Shown here in pieces: positions 28,545-40,089 of a stretch of 64,000 nucleotides of DNA. A program made the position numbers and the translations under genes. The DNA is from Dromiciops gliroides. Its lineage: Eukaryota > Chordata > Mammalia > Microbiotheria > Microbiotheriidae. Numbering within the stretch: position 1 is the stretch's first letter; the number at the start of each line of letters is the position of its first letter. The notes under the pieces were generated by a model. The model did no database searches and was not told the origin of the DNA. It saw nothing but the letters and a program-made list of their open reading frames with translations. Location: positions 56,123,532 to 56,187,531 of the forward strand of contig NC_057861.1 of the NCBI RefSeq assembly GCF_019393635.1, written 5' to 3'.

Positions 28545-28700
28545 CTCTTTCAGTCAGTCAGTTGACTCAGTAAGCACCTACTATGTTTCAAGCAGCGTGC
28601 AAAGTGTTGGGGATATGAATACAAGTAAAATGTGCCCTCAAGAAGATGGGGGAAGACAACTCACAAAAGGAAGCCGGAAGTGGGGAAGAATGCCAAGAGA
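28545..28700 (+). repeat. Old interspersed repeat, class not assigned
   Basis: CAGTCAGTCAGTTGACTCAG, ACCTACTATGTTTCAAGCAG and TGCCCTCAAGAAGATGGGGG; same type as 14150. Confidence 0.5.
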
Positions 28701-28712
28701 AGTACCAAGTGG

Positions 28713-28861
28713 AGGCAGCTAGGTGGTACAGTGGATAAAGCACTGGCCCTGGATTCAGGAGGACCTGAGTTCAAATTTGGCCTCAGACACTTGACACTTA
28801 CTAGCTGTGTGACCCTGGGCAAGTCACTTAACCCCCATTGCCCCGCAAAAAAAAAAAAAAA
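28713..28861 (+). repeat. Mar1/WSINE-like CORE-SINE, subfamily B
   Basis: Plus-strand full-length copy with CCCCATTGCCCCGC then A15. Confidence 0.94.
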
Positions 28862-28944
28862 GACCAAAAAAATCAGTTATGTCAAAAATAGGATTCATTG
28901 TCTTCCCCCCAAAACCCACACCTCCTCCAACCTTTGCTATTTCT

Positions 28945-29890
28945 TCTGAGGGGACCACCATCCTTCTACTAAGCCAGGTTTAAAACTTCAGTCCCACTCA
29001 CCTCTCCCTTCTTCCTCACCAGGTCCACATCCAGCAAGCCCAGTCTTGTTGATGTTACTTCCTCAACATTGCTCATTTCTACCCCCTCCTCTCCGCTCCC
29101 ATGGCCTCCGTGCTCACTCCTCACCCAGACTGTTGCAAAGGGCCTAACTGGACTGAATTCTTGGCTCTCATCTCTCTCCTCTCTAATCCTGTGGGAGACA
29201 GGGACCAGAAATAACCTTCTCAAAGCCCGGGCTCCACTGTGTCTCTTCTCTGCCCAAGACCTTTCAGCAGCTTCCTGTTACCTTTAAGTCAAAATACGAG
29301 CGAGTTCCTCAGCTGGCTTTTAAGGCCTTTAACAGCTTACTGTACATCCCTCTGCTCAGTGGAGCTCATCACCACCATACCGGGCTGTGAGAGATTCCCC
29401 CAACTTTGTGATTTACCTCCCACTGCTTTGCTTTTTTTCCGAGCTGTCCCCCGAGCCTCAGGTGCCTTCCTTCGACACCCCAGGCCTCTCAGAAGAAGTC
29501 CTAGCTTCCCCTAAGGCTCAGCTCATCCTCATCTCCTCTGAAAAATCTTTTCTGACTCTCCTCTCCTTAAGTATTCTCTTCCTCCTCATTTTAAATAGAT
29601 ATAAATAGATAAGTATAGATCTATACACACATACATATATATACCTATACATGTGTGTAAACACATATTCATATATAAATGTATGCATACATATGCACAT
29701 GTATAATTATATCTACTGATATAAATATATGTTTATATGTATGCATATATAGATAGATATATGTGTATGTGTATTTACATGTGAAATCCCCCAATAGAAT
29801 ACAAATTCCTTAAGAGTAAGGACTGATTTTCCCTTTGTCACCAGAACCTAGCACACAGTAGGTACTTAATTAAAGGCTTATTGGATTGGA
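28945..29890 (+). repeat. L2 LINE 3' end, split by a microsatellite
   Basis: 28945-29590 has L2 ORF2-end text (CACCCAGACTGTTGCAAAGG, CTTTCAGCAGCTTCCTGTTA, TTTTAAGGCCTTTAACAGC). 29785-29890 is the L2-like 3' tail (TCCTTAAGAGTAAGGACTG, CACAGTAGGTACTTAAT). An AT-rich microsatellite lies between. Confidence 0.7.
29592..29785. repeat. AT-rich microsatellite (TA/CATA)n
   Basis: About 190 bp of ATAGATA, ACATATATAC and GTATGCATATATAG units. Confidence 0.9.
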
Positions 29891-30050
29891 GTCTTATCTA
29901 TCTCCTTTGTTCTACTATCACAAGATTTAGAACTAGTAGGAACCTTAGAGGTCTGATCCCCAACCTCCCAGTTCAGACTCTCATCCCCTCTCACTTGGGC
30001 TATTGTAAGAATCTCCTAATAGATTTCCCCCTCTCCCTGTTCATTCATTC

Positions 30051-30195
30051 TTTTTTTTTAAATTTGGTGGGGCAATGAGGGCTAAGTGACTTGCCCAGGG
30101 TCACACAGCTAGTTAAGTATCTGAGGCCAGATTTGAACTCAGGGCCTCCTGAATCCAAGGCCAGTGCTTTATCCACTGTGCCACCTAGCTGCCCC
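30051..30195 (-). repeat. Mar1/WSINE-like CORE-SINE
   Basis: Minus-strand, GGTGGGGCAATGAGGGCTAAG start and CACCTAGCTGCCCC end. Confidence 0.92.
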
Positions 30196-31080
30196 AGGTA
30201 CCATGCTGGAGATGGAGATATAGAGACAAAAAAAACAAAACCAGTCCCTGCCCTCGGAGAGCTTGAATTCTATTGGGGTGAAACAACATGCACACAAATA
30301 AGTAAAGACAAAGCAAAATAAGTTAAGATAAAGTCATTTGGGGTAGGGGTGTTGAAGGGGAACCCTAACAATTGAGGTATAATCTCATATAGGAGATGGC
30401 AATTGAGTGGGTCTCCAGGGGCAAGACATAGATCCAGACTATTGGAGATGGCCCCAGTGTTTAATTAAGGCAGTTTGGGGTTAAGTGATTTGCCCAGGGT
30501 CACACATCTATCAAGTGTCTGAGGTAAAATTTAAACTCAGGTCCTCCCAACTTCAGGGCCAGCCTTCCATCCACTGTACCATCCAGCTGCCCCTAGGACA
30601 GCCTGTTCAAATGCAAGTTAATAAGAGATGGAATGTCACACACAGGACAGCAAGGAGTTTCCTTTCACTGGACCATATCTAGAGTATATGAAGAAGAGGA
30701 CTATTCAATAAACCCAGAAAGTTGGTTGGAGCCACAGTGTGAAGGGCTTATCTTTTTTCCTAAAAGCATTTTCTGGAAGCCACTCCAGTATCTCAAGCAA
30801 GGAAGTGACATGCTTTAGGAAAATCAATTGACAAACTGGAGAGGGGAAAATCTATTAGGAGACTCTTACAATAGCCCAAGTGGGAGGGGATGAGAGTCTG
30901 AACTGGGAGGTTGGGGGCAGTGGTAGAATCACACAAGAAGAGACACACACAAGATGTTATAGAGATAGAAATGGCAAGTTGAAAAAGCAAGAAGTCAGGC
31001 TGGAGGTGTAGACTTGGGTGATGAGAAGAACAGAGAAGTGATGCCCATAAAAGAAATAGAGAAATTAGGAAGAGAGGGCT
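30196..31080 (+). repeat. Old interspersed repeat, class not assigned (long form)
   Basis: CCAGTCCCTGCCCTCGGAGAG, then after the SINE at 30468 AAGGAAGTGACATGCTTTAG and CTTACAATAGCCCAAGTGGG. It appears to be a long old element of the 14150 type. Confidence 0.45.
30468..30593 (-). repeat. Diverged Mar1-like CORE-SINE
   Basis: Minus-strand core GTTAAGTGATTTGCCCAGG and CCATCCAGCTGCCCC; more diverged than its neighbours and without a clear tail. Confidence 0.8.
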
Positions 31081-31136
31081 TAGTGGTAAGAATAATTCAT
31101 TGTTTTGGATATGTTGAGTTCAAGATAGGCATTTTA

Positions 31137-31481
31137 TTATTTTTTTTAACATATAAGGTATTTTATTTTTTCCGTTACATGTAAAGATAGTTCTCAACTT
31201 TTGTTTATACAAGCTTTACAATTTCAGATTTTTCTCCCTCCCTCCCCTCCCTCCCCCCTCCCCTAGACAGCAGGTAATCTGATATAGGTTATATCTATAT
31301 ATCTATATACATATACATATATCTATACACACACATATATATATACACATAATAACATTAATCCTATTTCTGCATTAGTCCTGTTATAAGAGAAAAAATC
31401 AGAGCAATGATGAAAAACATCAAAATAGAAAAAAAAAACAACAGCACCAAAACCAAAAGAAATAGTATGGTTCATTCAGCA
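31137..31481 (-). mobile_element. 5'-truncated L1 insertion (3' UTR only)
   Basis: 345 bp of L1 3' UTR in minus orientation, with a polypurine tract (CCCTCCC run on plus, 31230-31265) and a T-rich left end (poly(A) tail). Flanked by an exact 16-bp target duplication CAAGATAGGCATTTTA at 31121-31136 and 31482-31497. It closely matches the 3' end of the plus-strand L1 at 57475-57768. Confidence 0.92.
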
Positions 31482-31654
31482 CAAGATAGGCATTTTAAAC
31501 TAAGGGCCATCCAGGTGACAATGTCCAAAAGGCAACTGGTGATATTCTCTGCAGAAATGATAGTTGAACCAATGGGAACTGAAGTGATCAGAGAGAAACT
31601 ATAGTGAGAGAGGAGAGCCCAGGACAGGGTCCTGAGTTACAACATATGGATGAT

Positions 31655-31795
31655 GGAAAGCAACAAGCTATTATTAAGCATCTGCTACCAACAAGCACCA
31701 TGCTAAGTGCTTCACAAATATTACCTCATATCATTATCCCCATTTTTATAGTTGAGGAAACTCAGGCGAACAAAGGTTAGGTGACAATCTCTGCT
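31655..31795 (-). repeat. MIR-related SINE fragment
   Basis: CCATGCTAAGTGCTTCACAAATA, TTATAGTTGAGGAAACTCAGG. Confidence 0.65.
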
Positions 31796-32757
31796 CTCGC
31801 GCAGCTCACATTCTCACTGAGGGACAAAACATATAGGAAGGTTCATGCGCAGGACATCTACAAGAGAGTGGTCACCAAGTAGATGGCAAGGTGTATATTT
31901 GGGTGCATATTGGTGGATCAGAGGGTAGTATCCCGGGGCTCCAGAGGGCATAGTGTCAGGAAAGATAGGAAGGTCCCGATTTCTTACATTTTGGGAAGGA
32001 TTATAGATGGGAGTGATCATCCCAGTGGTGTGTGGCCATATTGGTCAACAAGGGCTTAAGGGGAAATAGAGGAGGTAGAGGGCAGCAGGGACTCCAAAAG
32101 AGGAGGGAAGGAACAATTGGCAACCAGCCAAGAGAGGGAAAAGGGATGGGAGTATTGGCAGAAAAGCTAGGAGAGCGAAGGGCTTACTTGGCTCCCATCT
32201 GGCCGGGGCCCACCAGCCCACAGTACCTGATCCCCAAAAGGAAGCAGCCAGACACATCAGGAGAGAACAGGGGGATGAGAATCTCCAGGAGGAGGGGGGC
32301 ATTCAGTGCCAAACGCTGAGAACAGAGAAGATGCCATCACACCCACCAGGTAGAGTAGTAATCTTGGAAAACGCAGTCTGAGTCGAGAGATAGGGCCAGG
32401 CTGCAAGTGGAGGAGGACTGAGAAAGGACGGCAGCCGGCACAGATGGTTTTTGTCCTCAGGCTCTGGCACATATCGGATGATAACTCGATGAGATATCGG
32501 TTAAGCAAAGACTGAGGATAAGGGTGACGTGGGCTGGCATATAAGGAGCAGGAAAGGAGGGATCAAATCAAAATGAGGGCTGGTTCCAGGGGCCAGCCAT
32601 GGAGGCCTCTTTTCTCAGTAATGTATGAGGCCTAATCCTCTGCTGAGAGAGGGGACAGGTGTGGAAGGCTTGAGAAGAGATTTGGAAGAACTGCAACCAT
32701 CAATTAGGGAAGGAGAATGCTACCTTGGTGCAGTGAGGCCTTGCTTGATATTAAATT
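31796..32757. other. Intergenic stretch without recognised features
   Basis: Purine-rich (GAGAGG-type) sequence of old-repeat character that I cannot classify; no coding signal. Confidence 0.4.
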
Positions 32758-32909
32758 AATTTTTTTCTTTTTTAGTGAGGCAGTTGGGGTTAAGTGACTT
32801 GCCCAGGGTCACACAGTTAGTAAGTGTTAAGTGTCTGAGGTTGGATTTGAACCCAGGTACTCCTGACTCCAGGGCCGGTGCTCTATCCACTGCGCCACCT
32901 AGATACCCC
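32758..32909 (-). repeat. Mar1/WSINE-like CORE-SINE, subfamily A
   Basis: Minus-strand; target duplication TGCTTGATATTAAATT at 32742-32757 and 32910-32925. Confidence 0.95.
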
Positions 32910-33044
32910 TGCTTGATATTAAATTTAAATTTGTTGAATGAGACTGCAAATCTATGGGGGAAGCCCAACCCTCTCCTGAGGTCTAGGGGATCACTTGTGG
33001 TACTCAGTACCTTAAGAAAGAGAAATCTGAAATTACTAAAAAAA

Positions 33045-33204
33045 GAATGACTACTGACAGAAAAAAATAACAAAGTTCATTTGGAAGAACCAAAAGTCAG
33101 GAGCTTCAAAGAAACCTGGAAAGAAGATGTAGAGGAAACCATTTCAGCAGTATCAGACTTTAAACCATATTTTAAGATGAGAGCATTATTGAAGGATAAG
33201 ATGG
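33045..33204 (+). repeat. L1 ORF2 fragment, left part
   Basis: Plus-strand AT-rich text (AAAGTTCATTTGGAAGAACC, CATATTTTAAGATGAGAGC) typical of the L1 ORF2 3' half. It stops at the LTR element; the right part resumes at 36904. Confidence 0.65.
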
Positions 33205-33577
33205 TGTTAAGGGTTAAAATTCTAGCTAGTCTGTCTAAAATATCTAATGAGTGGTCGCCAATAAATTATAAGCTTTAGCAAGAGTTAGACTTTTAAGCAT
33301 TTATTAAGGAGAATAAGAATTTGGTAAAGAGAGAGAAAAAGGCCTAGATTCCTATCTATTAAAGGGAGAGCACATTTCTAGCTCCGCTCTCCACCAGAGT
33401 CCAAAGGAAAAAGCGCGAGACTGAGCGCCAGTCTCTTCCTTCCTCCTCCCACTAGTCCGCGTCACTTCCTGACTCCTGAAGAAAAGACTCCTGGTCTTGC
33501 CCTCAAAGACCTTCGCTTCATGGGCAGAACTCTTCTACAGTTAGTATCCAGCAGGTGGCGTTATTCCAATCGTTACA
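33205..33577 (-). repeat. 3' LTR of the 33205-36899 element
   Basis: 373 bp; AATAAA on the minus strand at 33300-33305. Same family as the solo LTR at 59785-60157. Confidence 0.9.
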
Positions 33578-36526
33578 GTCCCCCCTGTTGTTCCTCAAGA
33601 AACAAAATGTTTCCTTGACGGAACAGTAAAAAGAATATAATAACTATTGCTAGCTAATAATATGTGAACAACAATATAGAAAAGGAAGAGAGGAAAGTTT
33701 TGTCCAGAGGGGCGATTTTTTTTTTGTCCTCATGAACCGACGCTTTGACATTAGTCTTGCAAAGGGAGGGCCTCTGCAGAGAGTACATGTTACAGATGGT
33801 GTATATTATAACAGAAAGAGAAAAAAAACAACAAAAACAACAAATCAAAACTGTTCATTTAAAGTCTCTGAAAGTCTTTTCTTAGATGTCCTCTAGGTGT
33901 AGTCGTGGAATGGAAGTCTTTTCAGGGGTTGATGTGTGGATGCTGGTAATCAGCCAGAAAAATTTCCTACAAAATTGAGCTTAACACAACTTTAAAATAG
34001 CTTTGTCAATAATCAAATCAAACAATGAAAGTTCTCAAAAACATGTCTAAGGGAATTCAGAATCTTAGTTGTTACACATGAAACATATAATAAAACAAAA
34101 ATTGAACCATTCTTTAAAATTATATTATTATTATAGTCCCCCTTTATGGAGAGTAATTGAAAAGACAATTGCTGCGATATTAATTTTTAAAAATAATTTT
34201 TATCTTTGTTTCATCACTTTTTGCATCATCTGCCTAATTATCCTCATGCCATTATGAGAAATTAGAAAATCTAATATAATTGGTAACAGGTGTCAAGGCC
34301 AAATTCAACACTGTTATTTATCATGGCACCTGAGATAATTATGGGGGTTACCATAAAAGAACAGAGAAATGATGGGATATGAGCATTCCCACACTTGAGC
34401 AATATGTACTGTCCATGCAGTATGCCAGGCTTAAAATAGGTGGATGGAATATATGTCCATGCCACCGAACATATTGGAGGAAACTGAGTCAGACTTAATC
34501 AGATGCATGGGATTGAGATGTCCATGGCATCAGGCATATAGGAGGGAGCATAGAAGCCAGGTGTAGAAGTGAGATGGGTGGGATCAATACTTCCAGCCAT
34601 CTGTACAATATTGTGGGGAAAAATAAAATAAAATATTAAACCAAGAGAATCCAACCTCAACATTTGTCAAAAGCCGTTCTCTCAGCCATACCTTGACTTC
34701 ATGCATGTCTCCCCTCATGTGACAGTTCAGTGTCTGCTCTTGCATGTATTCCTCTTGTGATTGGATGGCACCTTGGCCAACTGGCATCTGATAACTCAGA
34801 ATAAAGGCAATTAATGTCTTGAATGATAAGTTCCCATAATCCAAGTCTCATATGGATTTAAAATTGAGGATAATAAATGATTGCAAAAAATGTGAATACA
34901 TCTTGACTCAAAATATAATATATAATTATGCAACAATTTCAAATAATACCCTTTTTTTTACTTAGTATACAATTACTTTTGTGAAAAATCTGAACATATT
35001 TAAATACAAGTTAAAGCACAACACAATCTCAAAGACAACTTTTACAAATGTTCCCCTCTTTTTTTTTTTTTTTTGGAATATGCTTATCAAAAATAATACT
35101 TCTAGAATCAATTTACACTTGCCATGGCAAACAATTTGCTAGGGAAATGCTTTAAAGAGTTTGATCAAATAATCAGTTGAGAAAAAATAACAAAAACAAA
35201 CAACTCAGAATATGGGAGCACAATACTCCTAGAATTAACATTGTATTATGAAATCAAAACCATCTCTCAATTTTTTTTTAATTAGATAAATGAATAGAAG
35301 AAAATACACATGGAACAATAAAAAAACAGTGAAATTCAAACTAAGGAAATCTAAATGAATGTGAACTTAATAAGAATATTATAAAATATAAACTTGATCA
35401 CATGACTATTGTAAAAGCTTAAGTATAAAACACAATCTCAAAAGCATGAAACTCTCTATGAAAATAAACCCATACCATTAATTTCAAAATGTATATATAA
35501 TAGCACAGAAATCCTATGTAACCTCTGAACTGATACTATTACTCTGAGTGAATTCAGAACACTTTTGATTCCGATATCTAAAATCCCCAATACTCATATC
35601 AATACCTTGCTGCTTACTTCTACATTTCTGTAAAATATATACCCTTCCATGGCAAAAGCAGAGTCTTGAACTATGTTGATGATTGTCATTCTTATTCAGC
35701 TTAAGTTTTTCTTCTTTAACCCCTCTATATTGTCTGTTGGGCTTTTCACCATACAAATGCTTTATAAGATTACTAATTAAAGACAAAAGCAGGTTAGCAA
35801 AATTATGAACAAAAGGAGTATATCTGGAATTTAAAGGGCTTTCTAAGGTTGTCTCAGAAGCACAGCCAGGCTGGGGAAGGGCTGAGCCTGAAGCTGCAAA
35901 TGTAGTTACAGAAAGTTGAGCATGCGCATCAGATCTCTGGACTTCCCAGGCAGGGGAAGTAATGGGCTTGGCCATGGGAGGAGTAGAGGGTGGGGTCTGG
36001 GGAGGAGGGGAGGGACCAGAGCAATTTGAATCAGACTTGATTTTGAACTCAGGCCTGGATTCCTCTTCTCCCACTTTGCCTCTAGGTGCTAGGGGATTAA
36101 AAGCTTCTAGAGGGTGGGTCATTGCCTCCAGGCATGCAAAATTAAAGCAACAATTAGTGTTAGAACTGGGAAAAGCTGCAGGAATCTCTTCAGGCTTCTC
36201 TGAAAAAGCATGGTTGGGAGAGGGAGAGATATTTCCTTGTGTGAGTAAGTTGCTGGCTCTTTTAACAAAAATAAAAAGAAAAATAGAAAATCCACAAAAA
36301 CAAAGCATTAACATGATCTTATCTCCCATTTGTCTGGTTAAACAGACCAAAATCAAAAATAGGATAATTAGGGAGTTTAAAAGGTCCATTCGAAAAAATT
36401 CAAAGGAAAAACACAGCCAGTGCGCCAGTACTTAGCAGTTAAAGGGAGAGGGAGGGGAAATTTCTTACCCAACCAGCAGATCAGAAGAAGACTGAGGGTT
36501 AGCTTTCCTCTTCGTGGTCAGCCATC

Positions 36527-36899
36527 TGTTAAGGGTTAAAATTCTAGCTAGTCTGTCTAAAATATCTAATGAGTGGTCGCCAATAAATTATAAGCTTTAG
36601 CAAGAGTTAGACTTTTAAGCATTTATTAAGGAGAATAAGAATTTGGTAAAGAGAGAGAAAAAGGCCTAGATTCCTATCTATTAAAGGGAGAGCACATTTC
36701 TAGCTCCGCTCTCCACCAGAGTCCAAAGGAAAAAGCGCGAGACTGAGCGCCAGTCTCTTCCTTCCTCCTCCCACTAGTCCGCGTCACTTCCTGACTCCTG
36801 AAGAAAAGACTCCTGGTCTTGCCCTCAAAGACCTTCGCTTCATGGGCAGAACTCTTCTACAGTTAGTATCCAGCAGGTGGCGTTATTCCAATCGTTACA
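36527..36899 (-). repeat. 5' LTR of the 33205-36899 element
   Basis: 373 bp, indistinguishable by eye from the 33205-33577 copy. Confidence 0.9.
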
Positions 36900-36903
36900 A
36901 TGG

Positions 36904-37020
36904 AAATTTCAATTATTTTAAATTAAGTTTTCGTGTTTAAATAAAACCTATGTAACCAATAATAAGAATGCAGAAAACTGAGAAAAACAACTTTACTGGA
37001 CAGCCTCTCAGATGGGATGT
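36904..37020 (+). repeat. L1 ORF2 fragment, right part
   Basis: AATAAAACCTATGTAACCAA followed by GCAGAAAACTGAGAAAAAC, an L1 ORF2 signature in plus orientation; continues the fragment cut at 33204. Confidence 0.65.
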
Positions 37021-37087
37021 GATCGGGTTGGAATATTGCTGTGGTGGAGGAAACTGACTCCTGGTTGACTTAGAAGGAATGGAAAGG

Positions 37088-37230
37088 GGGCAGCTAGGTG
37101 GCGCAGTGGATAGAGCACCAGCCCTGGAGTCAGGAGGACCTGAGTTCAAATCCGACCTCAGACACATAACACTTACTAGCTGTGTGACCCTGGGCAAGTC
37201 ACTTAACCCCAATTGCCTCACTAAAAAAAA
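37088..37230 (+). repeat. Mar1/WSINE-like CORE-SINE, subfamily A
   Basis: Plus-strand; exact target duplication AAGGAATGGAAAGG at 37074-37087 and 37231-37244. Confidence 0.97.
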
Positions 37231-37314
37231 AAGGAATGGAAAGGCTTGGACTCATGAAGGAAGATGCTGTCCCCCTTCAGAGAAACAGATGAGTGGAAAT
37301 AAACACAGTACGTT

Positions 37315-37445
37315 CTTATGTATACGCATGTGTGTGCGCGAGTGTATGTGTACATATGTGTAAGTGTATAGACATCTATACTATATATACTATATATATA
37401 TATTTAGTGTATAGACATATATACTATATATATATATTTAGCCAC
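37315..37445. repeat. (TG/TA)n microsatellite
   Basis: TATGTATACGCATGTGTGTG followed by two similar TATAGACATCTATACTATATA-type units of about 40 bp. Confidence 0.85.
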
Positions 37446-37858
37446 ACAATTGCAGCCATCTTTAGGGTGGGGGAGGGGGGATAACAAAATAAAGGAAATC
37501 CACAGCAGAGACCAAAAGAAAACCAACAAGGAAGCAAAAAAAAAAAACTGGGCAGATTTGAAAATAACATGTAGTATTTATTATATAGGTTTTCTTGAAG
37601 TGGAAATTCATTGTTTTATTATATTGAATCCTCTCCTATATTCAGCTACATACACGACAGTGGTCTTTTCCTTTTCTCATTTTGTATTTGAGTTCAACAT
37701 TTAAAAAAAATTTTTTTAATTTTTGAAAAGAGGGAAACTTTTCCCAAAGTCATAACTGGGAAGGGAAGAACATGACACCAGAGTGCTCTGGCACTGGGAG
37801 ACTGGGGAGACTGGGGACAGAAAGAATTATTTCGGGGTTAGGAAATGGGGAGATGGTA
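37446..37858. other. Intergenic AT-rich stretch
   Basis: No recognised feature; short homopolymers only. Confidence 0.4.
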
Positions 37859-38005
37859 GGGGACAGCTAGGTGGCACAGTGGATGAAGCACTGGCCCTGG
37901 ATTCAGGAAGATCTGAGTTCAAATAGGGCCTCAGACACTTGACACTTACTAGCTGTGTGACCCAGGGCAAGTCACTTAACCCTCATTGCCTGCAAAAAAA
38001 AAAAA
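37859..38005 (+). repeat. Mar1/WSINE-like CORE-SINE, subfamily B
   Basis: Plus-strand GGGGACAGCTAGGTGGCAC to CTCATTGCCTGC then A13. Confidence 0.94.
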
Positions 38006-39136
38006 AGTGGGGAAATGGGAGGTTAGGCAATACTACAACCAGAGGAATCTCAGAGATCTGGAACATTTATGGGTGTGGCTGAGGTGGCAAGGAGGCACAG
38101 GACTCGACAGATGAGGCTGAGAAGCTCAGGCCAGGGCATTGAAGGGGACATGAGGGTTGGAGATGGCGAGAAGATGGTAAGCCAGCTACAGAGCCAGTGA
38201 GTAAATGCCATCAGGAGCTGGATTGATTGATAGACCTGCATCTCATTAAGCTTAAATAAGAGGTTGCTTTACCACAGCCCTGAGAAGGGCTGGAAGTGGC
38301 AGTGGGAGAAACAAGGGGTCCGCCTGCTGCTTCTGCTTGTGTTGGGGGGTAGGATGGGCGAGATGTACATTCAATACTGGAAAAGATGAACAGTGAGGAT
38401 GCTGTTTCCTGGGTGAGGCCTGGTCTCTCTGAATGCCAGATGGAAGGGCCTAAGGTTAAAGGTCTAAGATAAAGAGAAGTTTTAAAATAATAGCACATGG
38501 ATTTCTAGGATGTACAACAGAAAGGAAGGTCAGAGTCATGTGAAGGCTGAAGGGGAGGTAGGCATTACAGCTGAAGTAGGATGGAGTGAGAAAGTAGTGG
38601 TAGCAAGGGAAGAAAGTGGGTTTGGCTTAAGAATTAGGCAATTTTTTTACTGCCGGGTTTAGGAGGAGTGATGGGTACTGGCTATTACATTTCGACTGGG
38701 GATCTCAAGCTCTGGAGCCCCATGAATGGCAAAGGATGCCATCTCCTCCCTCTTTTCTTTGTCCACTCTAGGCCCTCTGGCTTCCCTATAACACCTACTT
38801 GGCAAGCATCCCAAAGAGAAATTTTTTAAAAAGTGTCCGAAGCAAAATTCAACTGGAAGTATCTAATGTACCTTAGCAACAAAACAAAACAAAACAAAAC
38901 AAAAATACACCCCCACGACTACCAGGCTAATTTTGTTTTTAAATCACTTCCTCTTGACAGGTCCTCACTCTCTTCTGGGTTTGATAGATGAGTGATTGTG
39001 GTCAAAGTCCTCGATGGCAGGTCCTCAAACAAGCCAGTCTACACCTAAGCATTTCCAACTCCACAGGAATTGCCAAATAGGAATGCCCTCCATCACACCA
39101 AGAGGGACAGGAAGACTTTAGAAAAGTATCCCTAGG
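38006..39136. other. Intergenic stretch, old unassigned repeats
   Basis: Purine-rich old-repeat texture (TGAGGCTGAGAAGCTCAGG, GGCAGTGGGAGAAACAAGG) and an (AAAAC)n microsatellite at 38880-38903. No coding evidence. Confidence 0.4.
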
Positions 39137-39277
39137 GGGACAGCTAGGTGGTGCAATGGATGGAGTGCTGGCCCTGGATTCAGGAATACCTGAGTTCAGG
39201 TCGGGCCTCAGACACTTGGCGCTTGCTGGCTGTGTGACCCTGGGCAAGTCACTTAACCCCCATTACCCCGGGGGGAA
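39137..39277 (+). repeat. Mar1/WSINE-like CORE-SINE
   Basis: Plus-strand; target duplication AAAAGTATCCCTAGG at 39122-39136 and 39278-39292. The tail is short and G-rich (CCGGGGGG then AAAAA). Confidence 0.95.
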
Positions 39278-39559
39278 AAAAGTATCCCTAGGACATAGGT
39301 TGGACACACAAGAGGTTAGGAGCTCATTGCCAATGGGATTCATTCAGGTGGTGGGCTTTCTCTCCAGGGTGTTACAAATATGCAGCCATCTCCCCAGTGT
39401 GTGTCAAGGATTCCCTGAGGCAGTCTGCTGAAACTGAGGACTCCTCTTCTTTCTAAATGCCACCTCATTATGTGTAAGACTGAACAGGCCTGGTCTCAAC
39501 TGTCCTGTTCATCATACCCTATGACTAGAGGGTGGGACTACAGGCTCCAGGGCTTCGAT

Positions 39560-39795
39560 TTAAAGGTGTCATATTCTCTCCTTTTCCCACCAGCTGCACT
39601 GTTTTTGGACCTTCCTGAACCTCTCCATCATGACTCCTACCCAAGTACTTTCTCTACCCCCACTCCCTCCTCTTTTCAGCTTCCTTTAGTGCTGTCTTCC
39701 CCCATTAGATTGTAAGCTCCTTGAGGGCAGGGACTTATGTCCTCAGCACTTAGCCTAGTGCCTGGCACATAGTATGCACTTAATGTTTATTACTG
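39560..39795 (+). repeat. L2 LINE 3' tail
   Basis: CCCATTAGATTGTAAGCTCC, TTGAGGGCAGGGACTTATG and TGCCTGGCACATAGTATGC are the L2 (or MIR3-like) 3' end. Confidence 0.75.
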
Positions 39796-39820
39796 ATCAT
39801 GCATAAAAAAGATTACAAAT

Positions 39821-39970
39821 TTTGGGGGGAGGGGGGTTGTGGGGCAGTGAGGGTTAAGTGGCTTGCCCAGGGTCACACCACTAGTAAGTGTCAAGTGTCA
39901 AAGGTCGAATTTGAACTCAAGTCCTCCTGAATCCAGAGCCAGTGCTCTATCCACTGCGCCACCTAGCTGC
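39821..39970 (-). repeat. Mar1/WSINE-like CORE-SINE
   Basis: Minus-strand; exact target duplication AAAGATTACAAAT at 39808-39820 and 39971-39983. Confidence 0.96.
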
Positions 39971-39983
39971 AAAGATTACAAAT

Positions 39984-40080
39984 GGAAAACAATTACAATG
40001 AAATTTTTTTCCTAAACAGTTCATGGACCCCTTGGGAGTCTATGGATTCCACTGAGACCCAAGTCATTTTCAATGTGTGA
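39984..40080. mobile_element. hAT-type DNA transposon fragment
   Basis: ACAATTACAATGAAATTTTTTTC then TTCATGGACCCCTTGGGAGTC; inverse orientation of the repeat at 24662. Confidence 0.5.
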
Positions 40081-40089
40081 AGATGTATC

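Larger units (their letters stand above)
33205..36899 (-). mobile_element. Two-LTR retroelement, structurally whole, non-autonomous
   Basis: A 3.7-kb LTR element inserted in an L1 fragment. The LTRs at 36527-36899 (5', minus) and 33205-33577 (3') are each 373 bp, start TGTAACG and end CCTTAACA, and look identical by eye. A 4-bp target duplication ATGG flanks the element (33201-33204 and 36900-36903). A purine tract (AACAGGGGGGAC) abuts the 3' LTR, which fixes the minus orientation. The internal 2.95 kb has one 291-codon reading frame (35514-36389) with a hydrophobic start and a proline-rich middle; I recognise no gag, pol or env. The 4-bp duplication suggests a class I (gamma-like) relation, but the family is not assigned. 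Identical LTRs mean a very recent insertion. Confidence 0.88.

Noticed and set aside
35962-36435. 157-codon plus-strand frame
   Set aside because: Antisense shadow of the LTR element's own frame.
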